From positions 1 through 64,000 of the forward strand of contig CAIUOP010000027.1 of the NCBI GenBank assembly GCA_903900805.1: 64,000 nt of DNA, given 5' to 3'. Shown here in pieces: positions 7,768-16,673 of this stretch. The DNA is from an uncultured beta proteobacterium. Lineage in GTDB: Bacteria; Pseudomonadota; Gammaproteobacteria; Burkholderiales; Burkholderiaceae. The number at the start of each line of letters is the position of its first letter. The stretch's first letter is position 1. A program made the position numbers and the translations under genes. Below the pieces are notes generated by a model that was not told the origin of the DNA, ran no database searches, and was given only the letters and a program-made list of their open reading frames with translations.

Positions 7768-9333
7768 CTACTTTAAGCTCACCTTATATGAGCGGCTGAC
7801 ACGTTCCCATTCGGCTGCTTCTTTTTGGAGGCTAAATTCAGTTAATGGGTGGCTATCAGTCCATTCTTTGGAGAGGCTAATATGAAAAGTAGCTTCATGC
7901 TCAGATACTTTCACTTTGGGTAGATCTGCATCACTTCTACCGCGGCATAAGGCCTGAGCTAAGCGCAAGCAAAATAACATCCGCCAATCATTAAACGCAG
8001 GGTTATTGGCTAGCTTGCCCAACTTTCCGGTATGCCCAATAAGGAGTGAAGCTAAACGAGCCTGATCGTTTTTAGAAAAGCCTGGCATATCTGCATTACC
8101 AGCAATATAGGCCGAATGCTTATGATAGCCATTATGAGAAATCGATAGGCCAATCTCATGAAGGCTGGCAGCCCACTGCAAAAGTGCAATATTGTCAGAC
8201 CTCTTTTCGCCTTCTGGCTTAGGTAACTGACTTAAAAACTCAACCGCTAAATTTCCAACACGAGCAGCCTGCTCTCGATCCACAGCATAACGCTGCATAA
8301 ACTGTTCTACGGTGACAAAGCGCATATCTTGATGCTGGGATCGGCCTAATAAGTCATATAAAACACCAATGCGAAGGGCTGCGTCAGTCACCTCCATGCT
8401 CTCGATCCCTAGCTCATCAAAAGCTGCCAACATAATTGCTAAACCACCTGGCCATACTGCCCTGCGGTCATCTTTTAAACCAATCAGCTCGACTTGACTC
8501 ACATGTTCATACTTCAATAGATGTTTTTTGAGTGCTTTTAAACCCTCTCGCGTGATGAGGCCACCTACCCCATTAACCCGACCCATAGACAAAGAATCCC
8601 CTTGTCCACTGAAATCGTTATTGGCTATTAATTCAGCTAAAGCTCTTGCAGTGCCAGATGAACCAATCACTTGGTTCCAGCCACTCTTCAAATAAGCGCC
8701 CGAGATCACCTGAATTTCTCTACGTGCTGCTAACTCTGCTTCTTTGAACGAATGGGCATCGATATTCCCATTCGGAAAAAAACGAATGCTATGAGAAACG
8801 CAGCCAATATAAAGACTTTCCATGAGCTTTGGCTCATAACCCTTACCGATAATAAATTCGGTAGAGCCGCCGCCAATATCGACTACCAATCGATTGCCTT
8901 GAACTGCCTGGACTTCATGCGCAGCGCCAATATAGATTAAGCGTGCCTCTTCAACACCGGCAATTACCTCAATTGGAAAACCTAGCGCTTTTTCAGCGTC
9001 TGCTACAAACTGAGAAGCATTTTTTGCAACACGAAGAGTATTGGTGGCAACAGCCCGAACATTGGTAGGATCAAAGCCGCGAATGCGCTCTCCAAAGCGA
9101 CGTATTGCTGTTAGTCCTCTTTCATATGCATCCGTATCTAAGAATTTCTTCTCGGTCAACCCGGCGGCAAGACGAACCGTCTCACGTAAGGTATCAATTG
9201 GTCGTAGTTGGGTACCCGAGGGTGTATTAACGGCTTGCGCCACTAATAAACGTAAGCTATTGGATCCAATATCAACCGCTGCAACGAGATCAGAGGAGTT
9301 TAATGCGGAGTCGGCTGTCAAATGATGTACCAA
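7768..9333 (-). CDS. ppx: exopolyphosphatase (Ppx/GppA family)
   Basis: AAVDIGSNSLRLLVAQ, DIGGGSTEFIIG, GSSGTARAL motifs and C-terminal HD-like domain; start codon uncertain (TTG). Confidence 0.93.
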   Translation of the reverse strand: MVHHLTADSALNSSDLVAAVDIGSNSLRLLVAQAVNTPSGTQLRPIDTLRETVRLAAGLTEKKFLDTDAYERGLTAIRRFGERIRGFDPTNVRAVATNTLRVAKNASQFVADAEKALGFPIEVIAGVEEARLIYIGAAHEVQAVQGNRLVVDIGGGSTEFIIGKGYEPKLMESLYIGCVSHSIRFFPNGNIDAHSFKEAELAARREIQVISGAYLKSGWNQVIGSSGTARALAELIANNDFSGQGDSLSMGRVNGVGGLITREGLKALKKHLLKYEHVSQVELIGLKDDRRAVWPGGLAIMLAAFDELGIESMEVTDAALRIGVLYDLLGRSQHQDMRFVTVEQFMQRYAVDREQAARVGNLAVEFLSQLPKPEGEKRSDNIALLQWAASLHEIGLSISHNGYHKHSAYIAGNADMPGFSKNDQARLASLLIGHTGKLGKLANNPAFNDWRMLFCLRLAQALCRGRSDADLPKVKVSEHEATFHISLSKEWTDSHPLTEFSLQKEAAEWERVSRSYKVSLK

Positions 9334-9417
9334 TAAAATATGCTAAATGTATATGTCTATTTTATGTATAAAGCATGAGATTGACATGAAATCACGTCCA
9401 GCACTGCCGCTAAGGGC

Positions 9418-9630
9418 TTACACAGCTAAATTTTGTTCTGAACTTGAGCAGCTGACGCTGCCAAAGCTGCAAAAAATACAGCAATCTCCAGATTTTGGCT
9501 TGAGAATCAACTGGCATGATGGGCATCGATAGAGGTGCTGAGATGAGCCCTCAGGAATTTGGATGCTTTCAAGTCCAAGACAATGTGGACAGGTAATGGT
9601 GGAGTACTGATATGCGGTATTTTTAATCAC
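9418..9630 (-). CDS. small Cys-rich protein with GDCCxFCS(F/Y)GSV C-terminal motif
   Basis: 70 aa: CPHC...CPSC pair plus GDCCIFCSFGSVSC, a motif I recognise from a family of small uncharacterised proteins; GTG start. Confidence 0.75.
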   Translation of the reverse strand: MIKNTAYQYSTITCPHCLGLESIQIPEGSSQHLYRCPSCQLILKPKSGDCCIFCSFGSVSCSSSEQNLAV

Positions 9631-9637
9631 CTGGCAA

Positions 9638-9670
9638 TACTGAGCTAGAAATATGACCGCCTTGTGACAT
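9638..9670 (-). promoter_or_regulatory. candidate Pho box upstream of the GDCC small protein
   Basis: Minus strand ATGTCACAAGG|CGGTCATATTT|CTAGCTCAGTA, with AGTATT (9636-9641) 11 nt after the second heptamer. Confidence 0.55.
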
Positions 9671-9742
9671 CTATTAGCTACAACTTATTACTGTCACAAT
9701 TGCTTGCTAGCATTAAAGATTATCAATTCTGGCGCATAAAAA

Positions 9743-9943
9743 ATGAGCAAATACCAATACGAAGATGCGGTAAAACAGTTGCAAGAAACTGGGGCTATTG
9801 GACTTAATGATTTTAAGAGCCTGCCATACGAGGATCTTGTAGAGCTATTGGAAGAAATTAAAGTGTGGTGTCTCTATGCGAATGGAAAGATCGACAAACT
9901 CAGCAAAGAATCTAAAAAGAAGAAGAAAAAGAAAAAGGATTAA
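9743..9943 (+). CDS. 66-aa hypothetical protein with C-terminal oligolysine tail
   Basis: Clean ORF, acidic/helical body, ends KESKKKKKKKKD; fills the gap convergent with phoR. Confidence 0.6.
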   Translation: MSKYQYEDAVKQLQETGAIGLNDFKSLPYEDLVELLEEIKVWCLYANGKIDKLSKESKKKKKKKKD

Positions 9944-9946
9944 GGC

Positions 9947-11245
9947 TTAGGCTCCGACTCTCTCTTTTGGGAAGCGCAACATAAATGTGCTACCTTTACC
10001 TGGAGTACTTTCAATTAACAGCTGTGCTTGGTGGCGGTTTGCAATATGCTTAACAATAGCTAAACCTAATCCTGTGCCGCCAGTATCTCGAGATCTACTT
10101 CTATCTACCCGGTAAAAACGCTCAGTTAATCGTGATAAATGCTCTGCAGCAATACCAGGGCCTGTATCGCTAACAGCAAACTCACCCTGACCTTCAGCGT
10201 TCACATTCCAGGTCGCCTGTATGGATCCAATGTCCGGCGTATATCGAATTGCATTAGATACGAGATTACTAAATGCAGAAAGTACCTCTCGCTCATCACC
10301 CAATAAATCGTTGGGCGCAAGACATTCAAAATTGAGTGTATGTTTATCTTCTGATAAGGCCTGTGCATCATTCTTTAGTAAAGCCATAACCGTTTCAATT
10401 TTGATTGGTGCCATGCTAGCGGGTAGTGAATTTGCCTCCAAATTAGCCAGCGTTAATAAGTCTTCTACGAGGCTTTTCATTCTTTTGGCCTGAGACATCA
10501 TTAACTCAAAATACTGTTCTTGTTGCGCCTTATCCAGATCTAATGATTGAACCGTCTCTAGAAAACCCATCAGCACGGTGATTGGGGTTCGCATCTCATG
10601 CGAGACGTTGGCCACGAAATCGCGACGCATGGCATCAGCCTTCTGTAAATCCGTAATATCTTGCACTAATAATAGATGGCGGTTTTGGCCAAATGGGAAT
10701 GCTTGTAGCATCAGACTCAGACTGCTGTCTGCACCCATACGCTCTAACAGTAAGGGCTCGTCAAAAGTCCGTTTAACGAGGTACTGAACGAATTCAGGTC
10801 TGCGAATTAAAAAGTTAATCCGCTGCATGACATCGCGCTTGAAATTAAGCCCAAAGAAACGCTCTGCAATAGCATTGCACCACTCAATTTGGTCATTCTC
10901 ATCGAGCATCACAATGCCGTTTGGTGATGCCTGAAATGCCTCTATAAAGTGATCATGCTGTTGCTCGATTGTTCGAATCTTGAGCTTTAGATTACGCAAT
11001 AAGCGCTGAAGCCTAAAGAAGATTTCTTCCCAATAACCGCTAGGTAGGGACATATTCTCGACCGAATCATCGAGTGTGTGCTTCCTGAGGCGAGCTAAAT
11101 TGATATAGGAGTAAAGCAAAGGCACTGACACAATAGCAATACCTACAGCAATACTCCATGCATTGCCCCAATTTTCAGAAACGATATAGGCGCCTATAAA
11201 AGCTAAGCAAATGATGGTGGCAAAACGGGTTAAGGCGGAAATCAT
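9947..11245 (-). CDS. phoR: phosphate regulon sensor histidine kinase
   Basis: PAS region, NVSHEMRTPITVLMGFLET H-box, N/G boxes (DTGPGIAAEHL, GGTGLGLAIVKHI); operonic with phoB. Confidence 0.93.
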   Translation of the reverse strand: MISALTRFATIICLAFIGAYIVSENWGNAWSIAVGIAIVSVPLLYSYINLARLRKHTLDDSVENMSLPSGYWEEIFFRLQRLLRNLKLKIRTIEQQHDHFIEAFQASPNGIVMLDENDQIEWCNAIAERFFGLNFKRDVMQRINFLIRRPEFVQYLVKRTFDEPLLLERMGADSSLSLMLQAFPFGQNRHLLLVQDITDLQKADAMRRDFVANVSHEMRTPITVLMGFLETVQSLDLDKAQQEQYFELMMSQAKRMKSLVEDLLTLANLEANSLPASMAPIKIETVMALLKNDAQALSEDKHTLNFECLAPNDLLGDEREVLSAFSNLVSNAIRYTPDIGSIQATWNVNAEGQGEFAVSDTGPGIAAEHLSRLTERFYRVDRSRSRDTGGTGLGLAIVKHIANRHQAQLLIESTPGKGSTFMLRFPKERVGA

Positions 11246-11281
11246 GCTGCAATCTTAGACTATCTCAAGAATGCATACAAA

Positions 11282-11304
11282 ATAACCCAAATTGCTTGGG
11301 TTAT
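11282..11304 (-). terminator. phoB-phoR intercistronic hairpin
   Basis: ATAACCCAA-attgc-TTGGGTTAT perfect 9-bp stem; minus strand continues TTTTG. Confidence 0.6.
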
Positions 11305-11314
11305 CCCCTAATCC

Positions 11315-12028
11315 CTAGGTCTCGGTTGGTGTTTTGGTAATTCGGTAGCCGCTACCCCTCACGGTCTCGATATACCGATCACAGTCGACAGGCACTAGAG
11401 CCGCACGCAAGCGCTTGATATGCACATCTACGGTACGCTCTTCAATATAGACCTCATTACCCCAGACTTTATCTAACAGGTTTTCACGAGAATGGACTCG
11501 CTCTGGATTTGCCATAAAGTACTGCAAGAGCCGGTATTCAGTTGGTCCTAAGGAAATCGGCTTAGGATCGTGGTCAGGCCACACTGCAAAGACACGATGC
11601 GCACTAGGATCCATTTTTATAGGCCCCAGAGTTAGCGGCCCAGTATGCTCGATAGGGGTTTGCCGACGCAGTAATGCTCTTACTCGAGCAACCAATTCTT
11701 TCGGGGAAAACGGCTTAGTAACGTAGTCATCTGCACCAGAATCAAGGCCGGATACTTTATCCATTTCCTCGCTCTTGGCCGTTAGCATCAAAATGGGTAG
11801 GCCACGGGTTCTCTCATTTGCCTTAAGCTCTTTGGCAAACTGAACTCCAGACTTGCCAGGCAGCATCCAGTCCAAAATCAACAAACTAGGCAAACTGTCC
11901 TTCATGAGGCTTAAGGCGACCTCAGTTTGCATCGCCCTTTCTACCTCATAACCAGCATGAGTTAAGTTAATCGCAATTAATTCAGCGATTGATGGCTCAT
12001 CCTCAACAATGAGTATTCGATGAGTCAT
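11315..12028 (-). CDS. phoB: phosphate regulon response regulator
   Basis: Receiver LILDWMLPGKSG, K at TKPFSPKELVARV, winged-helix C-terminus EERTVDVHIKRLRAAL. Confidence 0.95.
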   Translation of the reverse strand: MTHRILIVEDEPSIAELIAINLTHAGYEVERAMQTEVALSLMKDSLPSLLILDWMLPGKSGVQFAKELKANERTRGLPILMLTAKSEEMDKVSGLDSGADDYVTKPFSPKELVARVRALLRRQTPIEHTGPLTLGPIKMDPSAHRVFAVWPDHDPKPISLGPTEYRLLQYFMANPERVHSRENLLDKVWGNEVYIEERTVDVHIKRLRAALVPVDCDRYIETVRGSGYRITKTPTET

Positions 12029-12041
12029 TTCTTATCTCGAT

Positions 12042-12761
12042 TTATTGCTTATTGGCTTCACGAACTAAATCCTCATGGGGCATATGACGCACATCAGACC
12101 CCTTGGCAATATAGATCACAAATTCAGCAATATTCTTAGCATGATCACCAATGCGCTCAATGGCTTTGGCAATAGTTAGCATGTCTAGACCAGTAGTAAT
12201 CGTATGTGGATCTTCCATCATATAAGTAATCAGCTTGCGTACAAATGCCCTAAACTCTTCGTCAATCTGGCGATCTTCTTGCACAACTTCTGCCGCTGCC
12301 ACTGTATCTAAACGGGCAAAAGCATCTAAACTGCGACGCAGTAAAGAAATTGCCATTTGCCCAGATAAACGAATTTCTGCAACATTAATATTGTTGGGCA
12401 CACCAGATTCGATCAGACGCTTGGTACGCTTAGCAACCCGTTCGGCTTCATCGCCAGCGCGTTCTAGATTGGTAATCGCCTTTGAGACAGCCATGACAAG
12501 GCGTAAGTCCCGTGCGGTAGGCTGTCTACGTGCAATGAGTTCGGTGCAGGCTGAATCAATTTGAATCTCTAGGTCATTAACCTGCTTTTCGTTCTCAATG
12601 ACAATATTACAAGTATCAATGTCCATCTGTGTAAATGCACGCATTGCTGTAGCAATTTGTGACTCTACAAGTCCACCCATTTCTAGAAGACGGCTGGAGA
12701 GGGAGTTTAAATCGGCATCAAATTGTGATGATAGGTGTTTATCTGGCATTAGTGTCTCCAA
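12042..12761 (-). CDS. phoU: phosphate transport system regulatory protein
   Basis: Two PhoU repeats (NLERAGDEAERVAKR; AIERIGDHAKNIAEF). Confidence 0.95.
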   Translation of the reverse strand: METLMPDKHLSSQFDADLNSLSSRLLEMGGLVESQIATAMRAFTQMDIDTCNIVIENEKQVNDLEIQIDSACTELIARRQPTARDLRLVMAVSKAITNLERAGDEAERVAKRTKRLIESGVPNNINVAEIRLSGQMAISLLRRSLDAFARLDTVAAAEVVQEDRQIDEEFRAFVRKLITYMMEDPHTITTGLDMLTIAKAIERIGDHAKNIAEFVIYIAKGSDVRHMPHEDLVREANKQ

Positions 12762-13610
12762 TTAACCGAAGCGGCCGGTGATGTAATCTTCTGTTTCTTT
12801 ACGCTTGGGCTTAATAAATATTTCATCTGTTTTACCGTATTCAACCAAACTACCAAGATACATATAAGCAGTGTAATCGGATACGCGCGCTGCCTGCTGC
12901 ATATTGTGGGTCACAATGGCAATGGTGTACTCATGCTTGAGTTCATTAATCAACTCCTCGATTTTTCCTGTCGAAATAGGATCCAATGCCGAGGTAGGCT
13001 CATCGAGAAGCATCACTGAAGGCTTTACAGCTACGCTACGAGCGATACAAAGACGTTGCTGCTGCCCTCCAGAGAGTGACAAACCACTTTGGTTTAGTTT
13101 ATCTTTGGCTTCATTCCACAGGGCTGCCTTATTAAGGGCCCATTCAACGCGCTCATCCATTTCAGAGCGAGACAGTCTTTCATAGAGGCGTACACCAAAA
13201 GCAATATTTTCATAGATAGACATTGGGAATGGAGTCGGCTTTTGAAAAACCATGCCAATACGTGAGCGCAGCAAGTTTAAGTCCTGATCTGGCTCAAGAA
13301 TATTTTGGCCATAAAATTTGATTTCCCCTTCAGCACGCTGACCAGGATACAAGTCATACATACGATTCAAGGTTCTGAGCAGTGTAGATTTACCGCAACC
13401 TGAAGGGCCGATAAATGCAGTCACCTTACCTTGCTCAATATCAAGATTAATATCTTTTAAGCCCTGGAATGAGCCATAGAAAAAATTAAGATTTCTAACT
13501 TCAAGAGCATTGATAGCAACCTGGTCTGATTGTTGATCTGTTGTTTCCACTTTACCTCCTTGACTATCAATCTGATTTAAGTCAAAAACTGTTTTCATAT
13601 TACTCATCAT
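12762..13610 (-). CDS. pstB: phosphate ABC transporter ATP-binding protein
   Basis: Walker [36 protein letters not shown], PstB-like [16 protein letters not shown]. Confidence 0.95.
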   Translation of the reverse strand: MMSNMKTVFDLNQIDSQGGKVETTDQQSDQVAINALEVRNLNFFYGSFQGLKDINLDIEQGKVTAFIGPSGCGKSTLLRTLNRMYDLYPGQRAEGEIKFYGQNILEPDQDLNLLRSRIGMVFQKPTPFPMSIYENIAFGVRLYERLSRSEMDERVEWALNKAALWNEAKDKLNQSGLSLSGGQQQRLCIARSVAVKPSVMLLDEPTSALDPISTGKIEELINELKHEYTIAIVTHNMQQAARVSDYTAYMYLGSLVEYGKTDEIFIKPKRKETEDYITGRFG

Positions 13611-14515
13611 GCCTGAACCTTTTCACGGAAAACTACTCGCGCCAAAATATTTAAGCCGAGCACAGCAAATGTAATTAATAAGGCGGCAGCCCAGGCTAAA
13701 TCAACCCAGTTATCGTATGGACTCATTGCAAACTGGAAGATGACTACTGGCAAGTTAGCCATTGGCGCATTCATATTGGTTGAGAAGAACTGATTATTTA
13801 ACGCAGTAAATAATAATGGTGCTGTTTCGCCACTGACGCGTGCTAAAGCCAATAAGATACCGGTGATAACACCGCTCTGGGCTGCGCGCAAAGTAATCAT
13901 AAATGCGACCTTCCACTTCGGCGTACCCAATGCATATGCAGCTTCGCGCAAGCTTCCTGGGACCAGTCTTAACATGTTTTCTGTGGTTCTCACTACAACT
14001 GGTATCGCAATGAGAGCCAAGGCAATTGTCCCAGCCCAGCCAGAGAAGTGGCGCACTTGAGCCACTACCAAGGCATAGACAAATAACCCAATCACAATAG
14101 AAGGCGCTGAAAGCATGATATCTGTTACAAAACGCGTAACAGCGGCAACCTTGCTTCTGTCGCCATACTCCGAAAGATACAGACCGGCTAAGACGCCGAT
14201 TGGAGTGCTAATCAAAGTACAACACCCAACCAAAAGTAAGCTTCCGACGATAGCATTTGCTAAACCGCCGCCTTCAGAGCCAGGCGCTGGAGTGCTATGT
14301 GTAAATACATCAAGACTAATTGATGAGAAGCCTTTGATGAACAGGACGCTCAAAATCCACAGCAAAAACAACATACCAAGCGTCATCGCAAGCGTAGATA
14401 AAACGAGGCCTATTTTATTTGCACGCTTACGCTTAGCAAATAGATCTGGGTTAATGTTGGAAAAATTACTCATGTTTTTAGGCCCTGTCTCTTCTCCATA
14501 TTGATGAGCATCCAT
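13607..14515 (-). CDS. pstA: phosphate ABC transporter permease
   Basis: Membrane permease with [17 protein letters not shown] and [14 protein letters not shown] motifs; between pstC and pstB. Confidence 0.94.
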   Translation of the reverse strand: MDAHQYGEETGPKNMSNFSNINPDLFAKRKRANKIGLVLSTLAMTLGMLFLLWILSVLFIKGFSSISLDVFTHSTPAPGSEGGGLANAIVGSLLLVGCCTLISTPIGVLAGLYLSEYGDRSKVAAVTRFVTDIMLSAPSIVIGLFVYALVVAQVRHFSGWAGTIALALIAIPVVVRTTENMLRLVPGSLREAAYALGTPKWKVAFMITLRAAQSGVITGILLALARVSGETAPLLFTALNNQFFSTNMNAPMANLPVVIFQFAMSPYDNWVDLAWAAALLITFAVLGLNILARVVFREKVQA

Positions 14516-15456
14516 TTTGCGATCGCTAGAACAATAAAGGTGATCATAAAGAGGGCAAGACCCAAGGCGAATAAGGAGGAGTAGTGAGGACCCAATTCGG
14601 CCTCACCAAATTCATTAGCTAGGGTTGAGGCAATTGAATTTCCTGGCGCAAATAAAGAGGCTGACAGGCGATGTGCGTTTCCGATCACAAAGGTAACGGC
14701 CATAGTTTCACCAAGCGCCCTACCTAATCCGAGCATGATTCCGCCAATAACACCAGCCTTGGTGTAGGGAAGTACGACATTTCTGACTACCTCCCAAGTG
14801 GTGCAGCCGATACCATATGCTGATTCTTTTAGAACTGGAGGAACAATATCAAATACATCACGCATAACAGAAGCAATGAAAGGCAAAATCATCATTGCCA
14901 AAATCAATCCAGCACAAAGAATACCGATTCCATTAAAAGCCCCAGAAAATAAAATTCCTAGGCCTGGAATTTGCCCCAATGTGCCTGCCAAGGCTGGTTG
15001 AATATAGTCAGCGAAGATGGGAGCAAAGATAAATAGACCAAACATGCCGTAAATAATCGAGGGTACAGCAGCTAATAACTCTACCGCTGTGCCTAGTGGT
15101 CTACGCAATACATTTGGACATAGCTCTGTTAAAAATACAGCAATACCAAAACTCAGAGGCACTGCAATTAATAAGGCAATCAGCGATGTTGCTAGCGTTC
15201 CATAAATCGCAATCAGACCACCGAATTCTCCGTTGATGATATCCCATTCACTAGTAAAGAAAAAACCAACTCCAAATTTATTCAGGGCCGGCCATGCATT
15301 GATAACGAGTGAAACAATAATACCGAGCAAGGCTATGAGTACAGAAAGCGCAAAAAATTGAGTAATTGCATAAAACAAGAAATCTTGTATACGCTGTAAT
15401 TTTGCAATCCTCGTGGCTTGCTGCGTCGGCGCTGAATGGGACTGTGTGATATCCAT
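14470..15456 (-). CDS. pstC: phosphate ABC transporter permease
   Basis: [15 protein letters not shown] and [21 protein letters not shown] motifs. Confidence 0.94.
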   Translation of the reverse strand: MDITQSHSAPTQQATRIAKLQRIQDFLFYAITQFFALSVLIALLGIIVSLVINAWPALNKFGVGFFFTSEWDIINGEFGGLIAIYGTLATSLIALLIAVPLSFGIAVFLTELCPNVLRRPLGTAVELLAAVPSIIYGMFGLFIFAPIFADYIQPALAGTLGQIPGLGILFSGAFNGIGILCAGLILAMMILPFIASVMRDVFDIVPPVLKESAYGIGCTTWEVVRNVVLPYTKAGVIGGIMLGLGRALGETMAVTFVIGNAHRLSASLFAPGNSIASTLANEFGEAELGPHYSSLFALGLALFMITFIVLAIAKWMLINMEKRQGLKT

Positions 15457-15477
15457 ATTTGGCTTATTTCAATATTG

Positions 15478-15506
15478 AAACAGCCCCACAATCTGTGGAG
15501 CTGTTT
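15478..15506 (-). terminator. pstS-pstC intercistronic stem-loop (attenuator/mRNA stabiliser)
   Basis: AAACAGCCCCACA-atc-TGTGGAGCTGTTT, long near-perfect inverted repeat between pstS stop and pstC start. Confidence 0.65.
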
Positions 15507-15539
15507 ATTAGTGAATGATTAAAAGATAATCATCAAACC

Positions 15540-16562
15540 TTATTTAGTTGCAACCTTTGTGAATACATTCTTACGAATAAAATCAGTTGTGCTATCAGGC
15601 ATTGGAACATAATCTAATTCTGCAGCCATCTTTTTGCCATCCTTGAAGGCGAAGTCAAAGAACTTGATGACTTCAGCAGCATTCGTCTTGTTGTCTGGGT
15701 TCTTGTACAAGAGGATGAAAGAGGCGCCGCTGATTGGCCATGACTTAGCTCCAGAAGCATTGGTAATAAATGTACCCATACCAGGAATCTTTGCCCAATC
15801 TGTGCCAGCTGCAGCTGCAGCAAATGTTTCATCGTCAGCCGCTACGAAGTTGCCATCCTTATTTTTCATAGAGATGGTAGTCATTTTATTTTTCTTAGCG
15901 TATGCATATTCAACGTAACCAACAGAGTTCTTTACTCGGGTAACGTTTGCAGCAACTCCTTCGTTACCTTTACCGCCAACTGAAGAAGCAGCAGGCCATT
16001 TAACTGCAGCACCAGCACCCACAGCATCTTTCCACAAGGCACTTACTTTTGCTAAGTAATCAGTAAAAATAGCTGTAGTACCAGATCCATCGGCACGGTG
16101 AATAACGGTAATTGGGCCAGAAGGAATCTTCACACCTGGGTTCATGATGGCGATACGCTTATCACCCCAATCGGAAATGATGCCTTGGAAGATATCAGCC
16201 AAGGTTGGGCCATCTAATTTGATTTCACCTGGTTTAACGCCATCCACGTTAATCACTGGCACTACACCGCCAATAATTGCTGGGAACTGAACCATGCCAT
16301 CTTTTTCTAAATCTTCAAATTTAACTGGATTGTCGGTTGCACCGAAATCAACAGTCTTTGCCTTGATTTGCTTGATACCACCAGATGAACCGATCGATTG
16401 ATAGTTTAAGTTAGAACCTGTTTTTGCCTTGTAGGCTTCAGCCCACTTTGCGTAGATTGGATATGGGAAGGTTGCTCCAGCACCAGTCATATCTGCAGCG
16501 ATTGTGGCTGTAGAAAGTGAAATAGCGCTAATTACTAGTGCTTTTTTCAAAAAAGATTGCAT
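15540..16562 (-). CDS. pstS: phosphate-binding periplasmic protein
   Basis: Signal peptide, TGAGATFPYPIYAKWAEAY, SIGSSGGIKQI, HRADGSGTTAIFTDYL. Confidence 0.96.
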   Translation of the reverse strand: MQSFLKKALVISAISLSTATIAADMTGAGATFPYPIYAKWAEAYKAKTGSNLNYQSIGSSGGIKQIKAKTVDFGATDNPVKFEDLEKDGMVQFPAIIGGVVPVINVDGVKPGEIKLDGPTLADIFQGIISDWGDKRIAIMNPGVKIPSGPITVIHRADGSGTTAIFTDYLAKVSALWKDAVGAGAAVKWPAASSVGGKGNEGVAANVTRVKNSVGYVEYAYAKKNKMTTISMKNKDGNFVAADDETFAAAAAGTDWAKIPGMGTFITNASGAKSWPISGASFILLYKNPDNKTNAAEVIKFFDFAFKDGKKMAAELDYVPMPDSTTDFIRKNVFTKVATK

Positions 16563-16619
16563 TTGATCGGTCCTTTAATAGGGATAACGCAACATTGCGA
16601 TATTAGGACGATAGAACTG

Positions 16620-16641
16620 AAAGATTACAGTTTGATGACAT
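16620..16641 (-). promoter_or_regulatory. Pho box upstream of pstS
   Basis: Minus strand ATGTCATCAAA|CTGTAATCTTT, 10-nt spacer (counted from the heptamer) to TATCGT; RBS AAAGGA before pstS ATG. Confidence 0.8.
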
Positions 16642-16644
16642 AGT

Positions 16645-16665
16645 AAAAAGCCCTCATTTGAGGGT
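16645..16665 (-). terminator. intrinsic terminator of phoA
   Basis: Minus strand CCCTCA-AA-TGAGGG followed by CTTTTT, just after the phoA stop. Confidence 0.75.
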
Positions 16666-16673
16666 TCTAGGGG

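Noticed and set aside
9381-9387. ATGTCAA on the minus strand upstream of ppx as a Pho box
   Set aside because: Only one reasonable heptamer; neighbouring 11-nt units (ATGCTTT, ATAAAAT) are poor matches, so not called.
9347-9532. 61-aa plus-strand ORF opposite the GDCC gene
   Set aside because: The opposite strand encodes a recognisable Cys-rich motif; this frame looks like a shadow ORF.
9691-9697. CTGTCAC upstream of the 66-aa ORF as a Pho box
   Set aside because: A good heptamer but no second unit in 11-nt phase; kept only as a remark.
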